Source: Sphingomonas sp. Leaf357 (GTDB lineage Bacteria > Pseudomonadota > Alphaproteobacteria > Sphingomonadales > Sphingomonadaceae). From it: a stretch of DNA of 64,000 bases. Numbering within the stretch: position 1 is the stretch's first letter; each line of letters starts with the position of its first letter. Both the position numbers and the translations under genes were made by a program. Below the pieces are notes generated by a model, which saw nothing but the letters and a program-made list of their open reading frames with translations, ran no database searches and was not told the origin of the DNA. Where the stretch lies: assembly GCF_001423845.1 (NCBI RefSeq), contig NZ_LMPM01000001.1, forward strand, positions 428,001 through 492,000, in the 5' to 3' direction. Below, piece after piece: positions 46,033-54,962 of this stretch.

Positions 46033-48179
46033 GCACGGTCCGACGGCCGCTCCGGCGGCGGTGCGGCGGCCGGTGTGCGCGACGTGGGAGCGGGGCGCGG
46101 CGGGGCGTTGCGATCGAGCACGCGATCGATCCATTGCTGGTCGAGCTTTTCCGAAGGCGGCGCAGTCGTGGTGGTGGTCGTCGTCGTGCCGGCGGCGGGC
46201 GGAGCGACGGGGTTGCCGTCGGCATCGACCTGCGGGTCGCCCTGCCCAGGTTGCGCGCCCGGATCGACCGGATTGCCGTCGGCATCGACGAACAGGCCGT
46301 TGTCGGCCTGGCCGAAATAGCTCTCCTCGTCCGGCTCGAGTTGCCATTCCGGCAGCGTCACCTTGGTGTCGAATTCCTCGATCGGGCGGTTGGCGACGGC
46401 GGGCCTCATGAACGCGGCGAACGCCCGGGCCGGCGCGGTGCCGCCCTGCAGGCCGGGCACGACGCGCGCGTCGTCACGGCCCATCCACACGCCGGTGGTG
46501 AGGCCCGAGGAGAAACCGACGAACCAGCCGTCCTTGTTCGACGTGGTCGTACCGGTCTTGCCCGCGACCGGACGGCCGATCTGCGCGGCCTTGCCGGTGC
46601 CGGTGTTGACCGCGGTCTGCAACAGGTCGGTCATCTGCGCCGCCACGTACGGGGCGACCAGCACATGGCTGCGATCGACCTGCTGCTGATAGATCGTCTC
46701 GCCCTGCGCCGTCACCTTCGTGATGCCGTAGGGCGTCACTGCCACGCCCTTGTTGGCGACGCTGGCGAAGGCGCGGGTCATGTCGATTAGGCGCACGTCG
46801 CTGGTGCCCAGCACCATGGCCGGATGCGTGTCGATCGGCGTCGAGATGCCGAAACGCTGCGCCATCGCGGCGACGGTGCCGAAGCCGACCTCCTGCCCTA
46901 GCTTGGCCGCGACGGTGTTGACCGAATAGGCGAAGGCGGTGCGCAGCGTCATCGCGCCGCGATTGGCGCCGGAGGAATTGCGCGGGCTCCAGCCGTTGAT
47001 CGTCACGGGTTCGTCGACCACATTGTCCTCGGCCTTGTGACCCGCCTCCAGCGCGGCGAGATACACGAACAATTTCCACGCCGATCCGGGTTGGCGGACG
47101 GCTTGGGTGGCACGGTTGTAGATCGAGCTGACATAATCCGTGCCGCCGACCATCGCGCGCACCGCGCCGTCGCGATCGATAGATACCAGAGCGCCCTGCG
47201 CGCCCTTCGGCGCGTTGGCCTGGACCGCGGCATCGGCGGCGCGCTGCATGTTCAGGTCGAGCGTCGTCCACACCTCGAGCGGCCGGCTGGTCTCGTCGAT
47301 CAGCACTTCCAGTTGCGGCAACGCCCAGTCGGTGAAGTAGCGGACGCTGTTCTGCTTCGGCTCGGGGGCGAGCGTCACGCTCTTGGGATCGGCGGCGGCG
47401 GCCTGTGCGGGCGTGATGCTGCCGGTCTCCTGCATCAGCTTGATGACCACGCCGGCGCGGCCGATCGCGGCCTCGGCATCGGCGGTGGGCGAATAACGCG
47501 ACGGCGCCTTCACCAGCCCGGCGATCACCGCGGCCTCGTTGAGCGACAGCGATTCGGCGCCATGGCCGAAGAATTTGCGCGACGCGGCGTCGATGCCGTA
47601 CGCGCCACCGCCAAAATACACCTTGTTGAGGTACAATTCGAGGATCTGATCCTTGCTGAACTTGCGTTCCATCGCCAGCGCCAGGATCGCCTCGCGCGCC
47701 TTGCGGCTGACATCGTATTTGTTCGACAGGAAGATCGTGCGCGCCACCTGCTGCGTGATCGTCGACGCACCCTGCAGGCGCCGCCCGGTGCCGCGATACT
47801 GGAACGCCAGCTTGGCGGATCGGGCGAGCCCGATCGGATCGACGCCGAGATGCGAGCGGAACCGACGATCCTCGACCGAGACCATCGCATCGCGCATCAC
47901 CGCCGGGATCCGGTCGTAGGGCAGCCATTCGCCGTAACTCGGGCCAAGCGAGACGATCACCGTGCCGTCGGCGGCATGAACGCGGATCATCTGGCCGTTG
48001 GGCGAGGATTTCAGTTCGTCGAAACTCGGCAACTGCGCGCGCGCGACATAGATCGCGACGACCACGCCGATCAGCGCGAGCACGCCAAGCCCGATCAGCA
48101 CCTGGATCGTGCGCACGAAACGGCGACGCCAGGGCGAGCGGGTCTTGAGACTGGATTTGGGGGAGGGTGCGCGGGCCAT
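46008..48179 (-). CDS. Penicillin-binding protein 1A (bifunctional glycosyltransferase/transpeptidase)
   Basis: The 723-residue product has one transmembrane helix (about 22-46), then the GT51 transglycosylase domain (SVEDRRFRSHLGVD with the catalytic Glu, GASTITQQVARTIFL, RKAREAILALAMERKFSKDQILELYLN). The transpeptidase domain has the serine in RQPGSAWK, SVN and KTGTT. The C-terminus is a long low-complexity tail with two VDADGNPV repeats and a run of eight threonines. It polymerises and crosslinks peptidoglycan. The 3' end overlaps YgjP by 25 bases. Confidence 0.95.
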   Translation of the reverse strand: MARAPSPKSSLKTRSPWRRRFVRTIQVLIGLGVLALIGVVVAIYVARAQLPSFDELKSSPNGQMIRVHAADGTVIVSLGPSYGEWLPYDRIPAVMRDAMVSVEDRRFRSHLGVDPIGLARSAKLAFQYRGTGRRLQGASTITQQVARTIFLSNKYDVSRKAREAILALAMERKFSKDQILELYLNKVYFGGGAYGIDAASRKFFGHGAESLSLNEAAVIAGLVKAPSRYSPTADAEAAIGRAGVVIKLMQETGSITPAQAAAADPKSVTLAPEPKQNSVRYFTDWALPQLEVLIDETSRPLEVWTTLDLNMQRAADAAVQANAPKGAQGALVSIDRDGAVRAMVGGTDYVSSIYNRATQAVRQPGSAWKLFVYLAALEAGHKAEDNVVDEPVTINGWSPRNSSGANRGAMTLRTAFAYSVNTVAAKLGQEVGFGTVAAMAQRFGISTPIDTHPAMVLGTSDVRLIDMTRAFASVANKGVAVTPYGITKVTAQGETIYQQQVDRSHVLVAPYVAAQMTDLLQTAVNTGTGKAAQIGRPVAGKTGTTTSNKDGWFVGFSSGLTTGVWMGRDDARVVPGLQGGTAPARAFAAFMRPAVANRPIEEFDTKVTLPEWQLEPDEESYFGQADNGLFVDADGNPVDPGAQPGQGDPQVDADGNPVAPPAAGTTTTTTTTAPPSEKLDQQWIDRVLDRNAPPRPAPTSRTPAAAPPPERPSDRAQESRPNQ

Positions 48180-48250
48180 ATGAAGCGCCGATACGGATAG
48201 GCGTTATACGTGAGGTGAACAAGCGCCCGGACAGAGATGATTTTTTGACG

Positions 48251-49357
48251 TCACCGGGGCGGCGCGACGTGCCCGATCCGGGTGGCGCGGGCGATGGTGT
48301 CGACCAGCATCGGACTGGTCCGTGCCAGCGGCAGGAGCGCGCGCGCGATGCCCGGGCGTTCGGCGGCGGCGCGAATCCACCCGGCAAGCCCGATCGGCCG
48401 CGCCAGATCGCGCGCCAGCCGCCGCTGGAACATCGTCGCGGCGGCGGGGCCACCGCTGCCATAGGCATCGGCGGCGCGGATGCCGCTGGCGATGGCGATG
48501 CCCATCCCCTCTCCGGCGAGCGAGGGGATCACCCCGGCCTGATCGCCCAAACGGAACAGCCCGGCCTCGCCCGCCTGCACGCGCCAGCCATAGGGAACGT
48601 TGGCGACGGCATCGATCGCGCCGCCACTGCGATAAGCGAGGCGTTCGGCGAGGCGCGGGCTTTCCACGCCGAGCGCCGTCAGCAGCGTCTCCGGATCGCC
48701 CGCCTCGGTCAGGCGCGATCGGTGAACCGCCATGCAGAGGTTGGCGGTGCCGTCTTCCTGCAGCACGATCCCAGCATAGCCGCGGTCGAACAGATGCAGC
48801 TCGATCGCTTCTCCGATCAGGCGGTCGAGTGCCGGCGCTGGGCCGAGCCGGACGCGCAGGCCCAGCGTCGGATCCGCCCCGCGTGCCGCCTCGGGTCGGG
48901 CGAGGCCGCGCACGTCGTGCTTGCCACTGGCGAGGAACAGCGCATCCGCCTCCAGGATCGTCCCGTCCTGAAGTCGCGCCGCGCGACTCGTCGTCTCCTT
49001 GACCGTTACGCCGCGTTCGATCGCCGCCCCGGCCTTGGCCGCCCGGGCGAGCATCAGCGTGTCGAGATGGCGGCGCGACACGCCGTGCGCCGGGTGGGGC
49101 AGACGCGCTTCCGCCACGCGGTCGCCTGTGAAGAGGCGGACGCTGGAGACGCGCGCCGGGCCGAGCGCTTCGGGTTCGATCCCCAGGCTGGCGAGCGATT
49201 CGAGCGTGCGCCAGCTGAGGAACCCGCCGCAGATCGCATCGCCCGTCTCGCGGCTGCGCTCGATCAGCAGATGTGGCGTGCCCGCGCCGGCAAGGCGGAT
49301 CGCCGCGCTCGCCCCCGCCGGGCCGCCGCCCAGGATCAGAGCAGGTGTTCGACGCAT
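48251..49357 (-). CDS. FAD-dependent oxidoreductase of the PKS operon (geranylgeranyl-reductase/hydroxylase-like)
   Basis: A 368-residue flavoprotein: ALILGGGPAGASAAIRLAGAGTPHLLIERS (residues 10-15 are the FAD loop), GDAICGGFLSWRT, VSRRHLDTLMLARA and GLFRLGDQAGVIPSLAGEGMGIAIASG. It resembles the group of aromatic hydroxylases and geranylgeranyl reductases. ATG 49357 overlaps the methyltransferase end by 22 bases, so it is the third gene of the leftward PKS operon. I infer that it oxidises the polyketide product, as SrsC does in Streptomyces griseus. Confidence 0.85.
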   Translation of the reverse strand: MRRTPALILGGGPAGASAAIRLAGAGTPHLLIERSRETGDAICGGFLSWRTLESLASLGIEPEALGPARVSSVRLFTGDRVAEARLPHPAHGVSRRHLDTLMLARAAKAGAAIERGVTVKETTSRAARLQDGTILEADALFLASGKHDVRGLARPEAARGADPTLGLRVRLGPAPALDRLIGEAIELHLFDRGYAGIVLQEDGTANLCMAVHRSRLTEAGDPETLLTALGVESPRLAERLAYRSGGAIDAVANVPYGWRVQAGEAGLFRLGDQAGVIPSLAGEGMGIAIASGIRAADAYGSGGPAAATMFQRRLARDLARPIGLAGWIRAAAERPGIARALLPLARTSPMLVDTIARATRIGHVAPPR

Positions 49358-50022
49358 AACCGGAACGGGAAGACGCGGGTGATCCGGGCACGGGAAATCC
49401 CGGCCTCGGCGAGGATCGGTGGCCATTCGTCCGGGCGATAGGAGCGCGCGATCGACAGTTGCCCGTCATGCCGCACGATCGGGTGCCAGCCGAACAGACG
49501 CGCAAGGATCGGAAAGCCGCGATATGCGAAGCCGTGGCGGTGCAGATCGTTGATCAGCCAGCCCTTCGCCGAGTGCCCCGCCATGAAGCGCAGGAACGCG
49601 ACCAGTTGATCCTGCGTCATGTGATGCGCGACCAGACTGCTGACCACGAAATCGAACGGACCCGCCTGATCGGCATAATCGCCGGTGACCCAGCGGATCG
49701 GCAGGCCCGGCGGGGTATGCGCACGCGCGGCACGCTCGCTTCGCGGATTGAGATCGACGCCGACCAGATCGGCCTCCAGCCCGCGTTTATGTGCCCAGCG
49801 CGCGATGCGGCGCAGCATGTCGCCATCGCCGAACCCGACGTCGAGCAGGCTGAACCGTGTCATCCCCTCAGTGCCGCGCGCGAGAAAATCGAGCGTCGGC
49901 CGGCCCGCCATCGTCACGACGTTGACCCGCGCCAGATCGCCGACCACGGCGGCATAGGTCTCCGCCGCAAGATCGTCGGCGTCCATCAGCTCCTCGGCGA
50001 TGGCGCGCCGCGCGAGGGTCAC
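49336..50022 (-). CDS. Class I SAM methyltransferase of the PKS operon
   Basis: A 228-residue protein with the SAM motif FSLLDVGFGDGDMLRRIARW, VGVDLNPRSERAA, FDFVVSSLVAHHMTQDQLVAFLRF and GWLINDLHRHG. A GTG start (50022) overlaps the PKS stop by GTGA. It likely O- or C-methylates the PKS product; the exact position is unknown. Confidence 0.85.
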   Translation of the reverse strand: MTLARRAIAEELMDADDLAAETYAAVVGDLARVNVVTMAGRPTLDFLARGTEGMTRFSLLDVGFGDGDMLRRIARWAHKRGLEADLVGVDLNPRSERAARAHTPPGLPIRWVTGDYADQAGPFDFVVSSLVAHHMTQDQLVAFLRFMAGHSAKGWLINDLHRHGFAYRGFPILARLFGWHPIVRHDGQLSIARSYRPDEWPPILAEAGISRARITRVFPFRLCVEHLL

Positions 50023-51104
50023 GACAAGCTCCGAAAGGCGAAACCCTCGGCGGCGAGGCCGGGCCCGAACGCGAGTGCCACGCCGTCGCGAACCGGCGGT
50101 CCGTCCAGCAGCCGGGCGAGCGCGAACATCAACGTCGCGGACGACATATTGCCATTCTCCGCCAGCACCGCACGCGAGGCCGCCAGCGCCTCGGGCGGCA
50201 GGTGCAGGCTGTTTTCCACTGCGTCGAGGATCGATCGGCCGCCGGCATGCACCGCCCAGCCGTCGATCTCGGTCGGCATGCGCCCGCCCGTGGCGGCCCG
50301 CGCGAAGTCCGGATCGGCCAGCCCGGCGGCGATCCGGCCCGGCACCTCGCCCGACAGGTGCATCGCGAAGCCGCGATCGGTGATGTCCCAGCGGATCAGC
50401 GCATCCGAGTCCGGCAAGGTCGTCGCGAACGGCTGGCCGAGCGCGAAGCCGGCCGGATCCGCCGTCACCAGCGCCGCCGCGGCCCCGTCGCCGAACTGCA
50501 ACATCGCGAGCAGCGGTTCGATCGCGGGATTGTCCTGCAGATGCAGCGTCGAGAGTTCGACGCATACGACCAGCACGCGCGCATCGGGTTCCGACCGCAC
50601 GATATGTCGCGCGCTGCGCAAGGCGGCGACGGCGGCATAGCAGCCCATGAAGCCGATCAGCAGCCGTTCGACCGAAGGTGCCAGGCCGATGCGCTTCGCC
50701 ACGATCTGGTCCACGCCCGGCGCGACGAAGCCGGTGCAGCTGGCGACGACCAGATGCGTGATCTCGCCCAACGGCTGGCGGGCGCGCAGCGCATCGATGG
50801 CGGCCACGGCAAGATCCGGCGCCGCCGTGGCATAAATCCGCATCCGCTCGGCCGTGCCCGGCAGGATGGCATCCGCATAGAAACCGCCCCGATCGACCGG
50901 CGATCCACCATCCTCGCCGATCGGCAGGATCGACCAGCGATGGCCGATTCCCGCGCGTGCCGCCATCCGGTCGAACAGCTTCGCCTCGCGTGGATCGCCG
51001 AGCCGCGCCCGTGCCCAGCCGATAAAGGCGTGGTGGATGTCGTGTTCCGGCACGGCGGTGCCGATCGCGTTGAGATAGGATTCAGACCGTGACGTTAGGG
51101 GCAA
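50019..51104 (-). CDS. Type III polyketide synthase
   Basis: A 361-residue chalcone-synthase-fold enzyme. The catalytic triad is visible as Cys155 (GFMGCYAAV), His286 (WAVHAGGR) and Asn319 (ENGNMSSATL). Also seen are the binding segment LVVASCTGFVAPGVDQIV and QFGDGAAAALV. It condenses malonyl-CoA units on an acyl-CoA starter without an acyl carrier, giving pyrones or resorcinols. Methyltransferase and flavoprotein genes follow as a coupled operon. The starter unit and product are unknown. Confidence 0.92.
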   Translation of the reverse strand: MPLTSRSESYLNAIGTAVPEHDIHHAFIGWARARLGDPREAKLFDRMAARAGIGHRWSILPIGEDGGSPVDRGGFYADAILPGTAERMRIYATAAPDLAVAAIDALRARQPLGEITHLVVASCTGFVAPGVDQIVAKRIGLAPSVERLLIGFMGCYAAVAALRSARHIVRSEPDARVLVVCVELSTLHLQDNPAIEPLLAMLQFGDGAAAALVTADPAGFALGQPFATTLPDSDALIRWDITDRGFAMHLSGEVPGRIAAGLADPDFARAATGGRMPTEIDGWAVHAGGRSILDAVENSLHLPPEALAASRAVLAENGNMSSATLMFALARLLDGPPVRDGVALAFGPGLAAEGFAFRSLS

Positions 51105-51367
51105 GAAGCGGCTTTCAGGCGCGCGAGGGTTCGGCCCTTGCGTCGTTCCCTACAACGCTACTCCTTTGCTCTCGATCCGCCAGCGCGAATATGGTCCGCA
51201 GCCACCGGGATCTATAGCGCCAGATCGGCGGCGATATTGCCGATCGTCGGGATCGGCGTGCCCGCGTGCATCACCGAGCCGCCCCGCACCCATTGTCCTG
51301 ATATCGCCGAACGTGCACATCATCGCTTGATGCAATTTGGCACATTCGGGGATCGGACGCCTTGGCC

Positions 51368-52183
51368 ATGACACGCGATCAGCGAGAGCAGCCTGTTCGG
51401 CCGGTGAAGACGCCGACGGTCCTGACGGACCTGCTCGACGGCTATGACTGGTCGCGCGACATGGTCGGCGAATCCGGCGACGCCGTGTATCGGCTGCGGA
51501 AGACTGGGGTCGCGCCGGATCTGTTTCTCAAGCGCGCGCCCGCCATATCCGTTCGGGACGTCGCGGGCGAGATGGTACGGTTGCAGTGGCTGCGCGATCA
51601 TATCGCCGTTCCGGCCGTTCGGGCCTTTTTCGCCACGCCGGACGAGGCATGGCTGCTGATCACCGCCTTGCCGGGCAAGACCGCCTATCAATGGCTGGAA
51701 TCCTGTCCCGATCAGCGACCCGCGATCGTCGACCGGCTCGCTCGCCTGTTGCGATGCCTTCATGCGATCCCGGTCGCAAGCTGCCCGTTCAACAGCGATC
51801 ACCAGCTGCGGCTCGGCGAAGCGCGTTGGCGCATCGATCGCGGATTGGTGGATGTCGACGATTTCGATGTGGAACGTGCCGGCTGGTCGGCGGAAGCGGT
51901 GTGGGTTGCCATGACGGAGGTGTTGCCGATGGCGCCGGATCCGGTGGTGACCCATGGCGACTTCTCGCTGGACAACATCCTGCTGGCGGATGGCGCGGAA
52001 GCGGGGTGCATCGATGTCGGCAGGGCAGGCGTGGCCGACCGGTATCAGGACCTCGCCATCCTATGGCACGGCCTCGCCGAATTCGGTACGGCTCTGCAGC
52101 GGCGGCTGTTCGACAGCTACGGCATCGCCGAACCCGACGAGCGAAAGATCCGGTTTCATCTGATGCTGGACGAACTCTTTTGA
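51368..52183 (+). CDS. APH(3')-like aminoglycoside phosphotransferase
   Basis: A 271-residue kinase with VYRLRKTG...LFLKRAP (ATP-binding lysine region), HGDFSLDN (196-203, with catalytic D198), IDVGRAGVADRYQDLA (215-230) and the C-terminal LDELF. These are the hallmarks of APH(3') enzymes, which phosphorylate kanamycin and neomycin at the 3'-OH. There is no integron, transposase or insertion sequence beside it, so it looks chromosomal and intrinsic. Real substrates and resistance were not tested. The 263-base gap before it holds promoters of both this gene and the PKS operon; no clear boxes are seen. Confidence 0.9.
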   Translation: MTRDQREQPVRPVKTPTVLTDLLDGYDWSRDMVGESGDAVYRLRKTGVAPDLFLKRAPAISVRDVAGEMVRLQWLRDHIAVPAVRAFFATPDEAWLLITALPGKTAYQWLESCPDQRPAIVDRLARLLRCLHAIPVASCPFNSDHQLRLGEARWRIDRGLVDVDDFDVERAGWSAEAVWVAMTEVLPMAPDPVVTHGDFSLDNILLADGAEAGCIDVGRAGVADRYQDLAILWHGLAEFGTALQRRLFDSYGIAEPDERKIRFHLMLDELF

Positions 52184-52206
52184 GGCCGGCCTAAGCCTCG
52201 TCGCCG

Positions 52207-53190
52207 TCAGTGCCGATCGGCGTCGACCCTGTCGTATTCGTCCGAAATATCCTTGGGGACGTCGCTATAGCTGTCCCAAGGCAGGTCCTTGCGCAGCGTC
52301 AGCGACCACCGTTCGAGCCATTCTATCCCGTCCTTCCCGGCATAGGGATCTCGCGTGCGATAGGCGGGGTCGGTCATGGCCCGGGCGAGCGACACGGGCT
52401 GCAGCCTCTCGCGCTTGAGCAAGGCTGCGATGTCGTCGATGCAATCGGCGTTGAGTCGTGTCGCGTGAAGCAGCATGACATAGGCGATATCCCGCCCGAA
52501 CAGGGCGTGTGCCGCGGCGCGATACCAGCGAACGGTCCTGGCGCTGTGCAGGAGATACTCGCGCCGGATGCGCTGGCGACGGGGTTCGTCGTGGCGCGCG
52601 ATGGCATCGTCATACGGTTCGGCGAATTCCCAATCGTCGCCGTCGATCGTGACCGGCGCGATCCGGTAGCCGTGCGTTCGCAGCCAGCCGTCGATCTCGC
52701 GCTTCACGGCGAGCGGCGTGCCCGTCTCCAGATAGGGGTGACGAAACCATGCGAGGCGGCGGTGGCGCGCCGCCAGCAAATCCCGCGTGACCGGCTCCCC
52801 CTTGATGATGTCCGCGATATAGCCCGCCGCGCCGAGCGTGTTGGGGGATTCGTGCGAGAACGTATGGTTGCCGAGATCCATCGACGCATCGAGCCATTGC
52901 CGAAGAATCTCAATCTGCTGCGCGCGGTCGAGTTCGTCGAGCTTCGATTCGTTCACGAACCCCGTGGCGGGTATCCGGTGCCGTTTCAGCCCGCGAAGGA
53001 TCATCCTGTTCAAATAGGTGACATAGGGCTGGTCGTGCAGAATGGTCAGCGCCGGAAGATCGTCGAAGGTGACGGCGATCTCCGCTCGATCGTTCCGGGC
53101 GTCGGCAAGGTAGGGAAAGGCGACGGCTGCAAGGACGACGGCTGCGAGGACGACGGCGGCACGGCACAGCGCGGCTAGGTTCGACGTCAC
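52207..53190 (-). CDS. Exported polysaccharide deacetylase (NodB-like)
   Basis: The 327-residue product has a hydrophobic N-terminal signal (LCRAAVVLAAVVLAAVAFPYLADA). The NodB domain has IAVTFDDLPA (the catalytic Asp and metal Asp), DLGNHTFSHESPN (metal histidines) and WFRHPYLETG. GTG 53190 is chosen because GAGGGG lies 5 bases before it; a longer in-frame reading lacks signal-peptide form. It may deacetylate an envelope polysaccharide; the substrate is unknown. Confidence 0.88.
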   Translation of the reverse strand: MTSNLAALCRAAVVLAAVVLAAVAFPYLADARNDRAEIAVTFDDLPALTILHDQPYVTYLNRMILRGLKRHRIPATGFVNESKLDELDRAQQIEILRQWLDASMDLGNHTFSHESPNTLGAAGYIADIIKGEPVTRDLLAARHRRLAWFRHPYLETGTPLAVKREIDGWLRTHGYRIAPVTIDGDDWEFAEPYDDAIARHDEPRRQRIRREYLLHSARTVRWYRAAAHALFGRDIAYVMLLHATRLNADCIDDIAALLKRERLQPVSLARAMTDPAYRTRDPYAGKDGIEWLERWSLTLRKDLPWDSYSDVPKDISDEYDRVDADRH

Positions 53191-53411
53191 GGCATCCCCT
53201 CGATCTATATTGCGGTCGGTCTGCTCCGTTTCATCCGCGACCGACGCTGTCCACCCCTGGCGAGCGCTCCGGACCGGGGAGATGCCGGACCGATGGCGTT
53301 TGATGTGCCTCCGGCGCCGCATGACGATCGCATGAAATCGGTGTCATCTTCCCCGCAAGACAGGAGCAGTTCAGGCTTTCGCGCGTAGGCAGATGGCGAA
53401 GGAAAGCCGGT

Positions 53412-54944
53412 ATGCGTGCATTTTCCCTGATCATCCCGTTGCTCGCCACGATCGCCCCCGGTGCGCGTGCGGCGGCGCGAAACGATACGGCCTGGAGCAA
53501 CCGCCTGACCTGGGGCGTGTCGGCGGAGCCGGCGGACGGCGCACAGCCCGGCACGGCGCGCTGGCTGGACGCGCAACTCGGGCATCCGGACGACACGCTG
53601 CCGCCCGAGATCGCCGCGCAGGTTGCGGCCATGCGCATCACCCGCCAGTCGATGGCGGCGCTGGTGGTCGATGCGGACGCGGCCAGCCGCTATGCCAACA
53701 AACTCGCCGATCCGGCCCAGCGGGATGCCGCGCGCAAGACCTATCAGCAGGACATGAACGGGCTGGCGACCGAAGCGGCGACGCGGTCGCTGCTGCGTGA
53801 CATCTACGCGCCGGACCAGCTTCGCGAACAGCTGACATGGTTCTGGTTCAACCACTTCAACGTTCAGGCGCAGAAGCGCGATATCCGGCCGATGATCGCC
53901 GATTACGAGGATACGCTCCGGGCGCATGCGCTGGGCACCTTCCGCGACCTGCTCGAGGCGACGCTGAGGCATCCGGCGATGCTGCGCTATCTCGACAACG
54001 ACCAGAATGCGGCGAACCACGTCAACGAAAACTATGCGCGCGAGATCATGGAGCTGCATTCCATGGGGGTGGGGTCCGATTATACGCAGAAGGACGTGCA
54101 GGAGCTGGCGCGCATCCTGACCGGCGTGGGCGTGGATCTGAACACCGCCGATCCCAAACTCAGCGCGGAGCGACGGCCGCTCTACGTCCGCGCCGGGCTG
54201 TTCGAATTCAATCCCAACCGCCACGATTTCGGCGACAAGCAGTTTCTCGGTCATACGATCAAGGGCCGGGGATTTGGCGAGGTCGAGGACGCGCTCGACC
54301 TGATCGCCAATGCCCCGGCGACGGCGCGCCACGTGTCCCGGCAGCTCGCGACCTATTTCATGGGCGACGATCCGCCCGCTGCGGTGATCGATCGCATGAC
54401 CAGAACCTGGGCGCGGAGCCACGGCACCATCTCCGCGGTCCTGCGCACGATGATCCAGGCACCGAAATTCCGGCGGTCGCTCGGGACCGCGTTCAAGGAT
54501 CCGGTGCAGTATACGGTGTCCGCCGTGCGGCTGATGTATGGCGACCGAACGATCGTGAATGCCCGGCCGATCATCGGCTGGCTGAACCGCATGGGCGAGG
54601 GCCTTTATGCGCACGAGACGCCCGACGGCTACCCGATCGCCGCCGCGGCCTGGACCGGGCCGGGCCAGATGTCGGTGCGCTTCGAGATCGCGCGGCAGAT
54701 CGGCGGAGGTGCCGCCGCGCTGTTCAGGCCGCCCGCGCCGACGGTATCGGCTCCGGTGCTGGCCGAGATGCCACCGGCCGGATCGACCACGCCGCCACCG
54801 CTCCCCAGACTACAGGCGGCGGCCTATTACGGCGCGATCGCCCCGACCTTGGGCGAATCGACCCGAACCGCCCTCACCCAGGCCAATTCGCCGCAGGAAT
54901 GGAACGCCCTGTTCCTGTCCTCGCCCGAATTCATGCGCCGCTGA
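53412..54944 (+). CDS. Exported DUF1800 protein
   Basis: The 510-residue product has a signal peptide (MRAFSLIIPLLATIAPGARA), then LREQLTWFWFNHFNVQAQK, FRDLLEATLRHPAMLRYLDN, VNENYAREIMELHSMGV, YTQKDVQELARILTGVGV, and HDFGDKQFLGHTIKGRG, the DUF1800 signature. AAGGAAAG precedes the ATG. It forms a pair with the DUF1501 gene 18 bases downstream, as in most genomes. Function is unknown; in other bacteria such pairs are linked to periplasmic assembly. Confidence 0.93.
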   Translation: MRAFSLIIPLLATIAPGARAAARNDTAWSNRLTWGVSAEPADGAQPGTARWLDAQLGHPDDTLPPEIAAQVAAMRITRQSMAALVVDADAASRYANKLADPAQRDAARKTYQQDMNGLATEAATRSLLRDIYAPDQLREQLTWFWFNHFNVQAQKRDIRPMIADYEDTLRAHALGTFRDLLEATLRHPAMLRYLDNDQNAANHVNENYAREIMELHSMGVGSDYTQKDVQELARILTGVGVDLNTADPKLSAERRPLYVRAGLFEFNPNRHDFGDKQFLGHTIKGRGFGEVEDALDLIANAPATARHVSRQLATYFMGDDPPAAVIDRMTRTWARSHGTISAVLRTMIQAPKFRRSLGTAFKDPVQYTVSAVRLMYGDRTIVNARPIIGWLNRMGEGLYAHETPDGYPIAAAAWTGPGQMSVRFEIARQIGGGAAALFRPPAPTVSAPVLAEMPPAGSTTPPPLPRLQAAAYYGAIAPTLGESTRTALTQANSPQEWNALFLSSPEFMRR

Positions 54945-54962
54945 CGCGAACGGAGAACGGAC

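Noticed and set aside
51290..51367. Operator-like cacatcatcgcttgatgca before the aminoglycoside kinase gene
   Set aside because: The dyad is short and imperfect, and no regulator gene is nearby; too weak to annotate.
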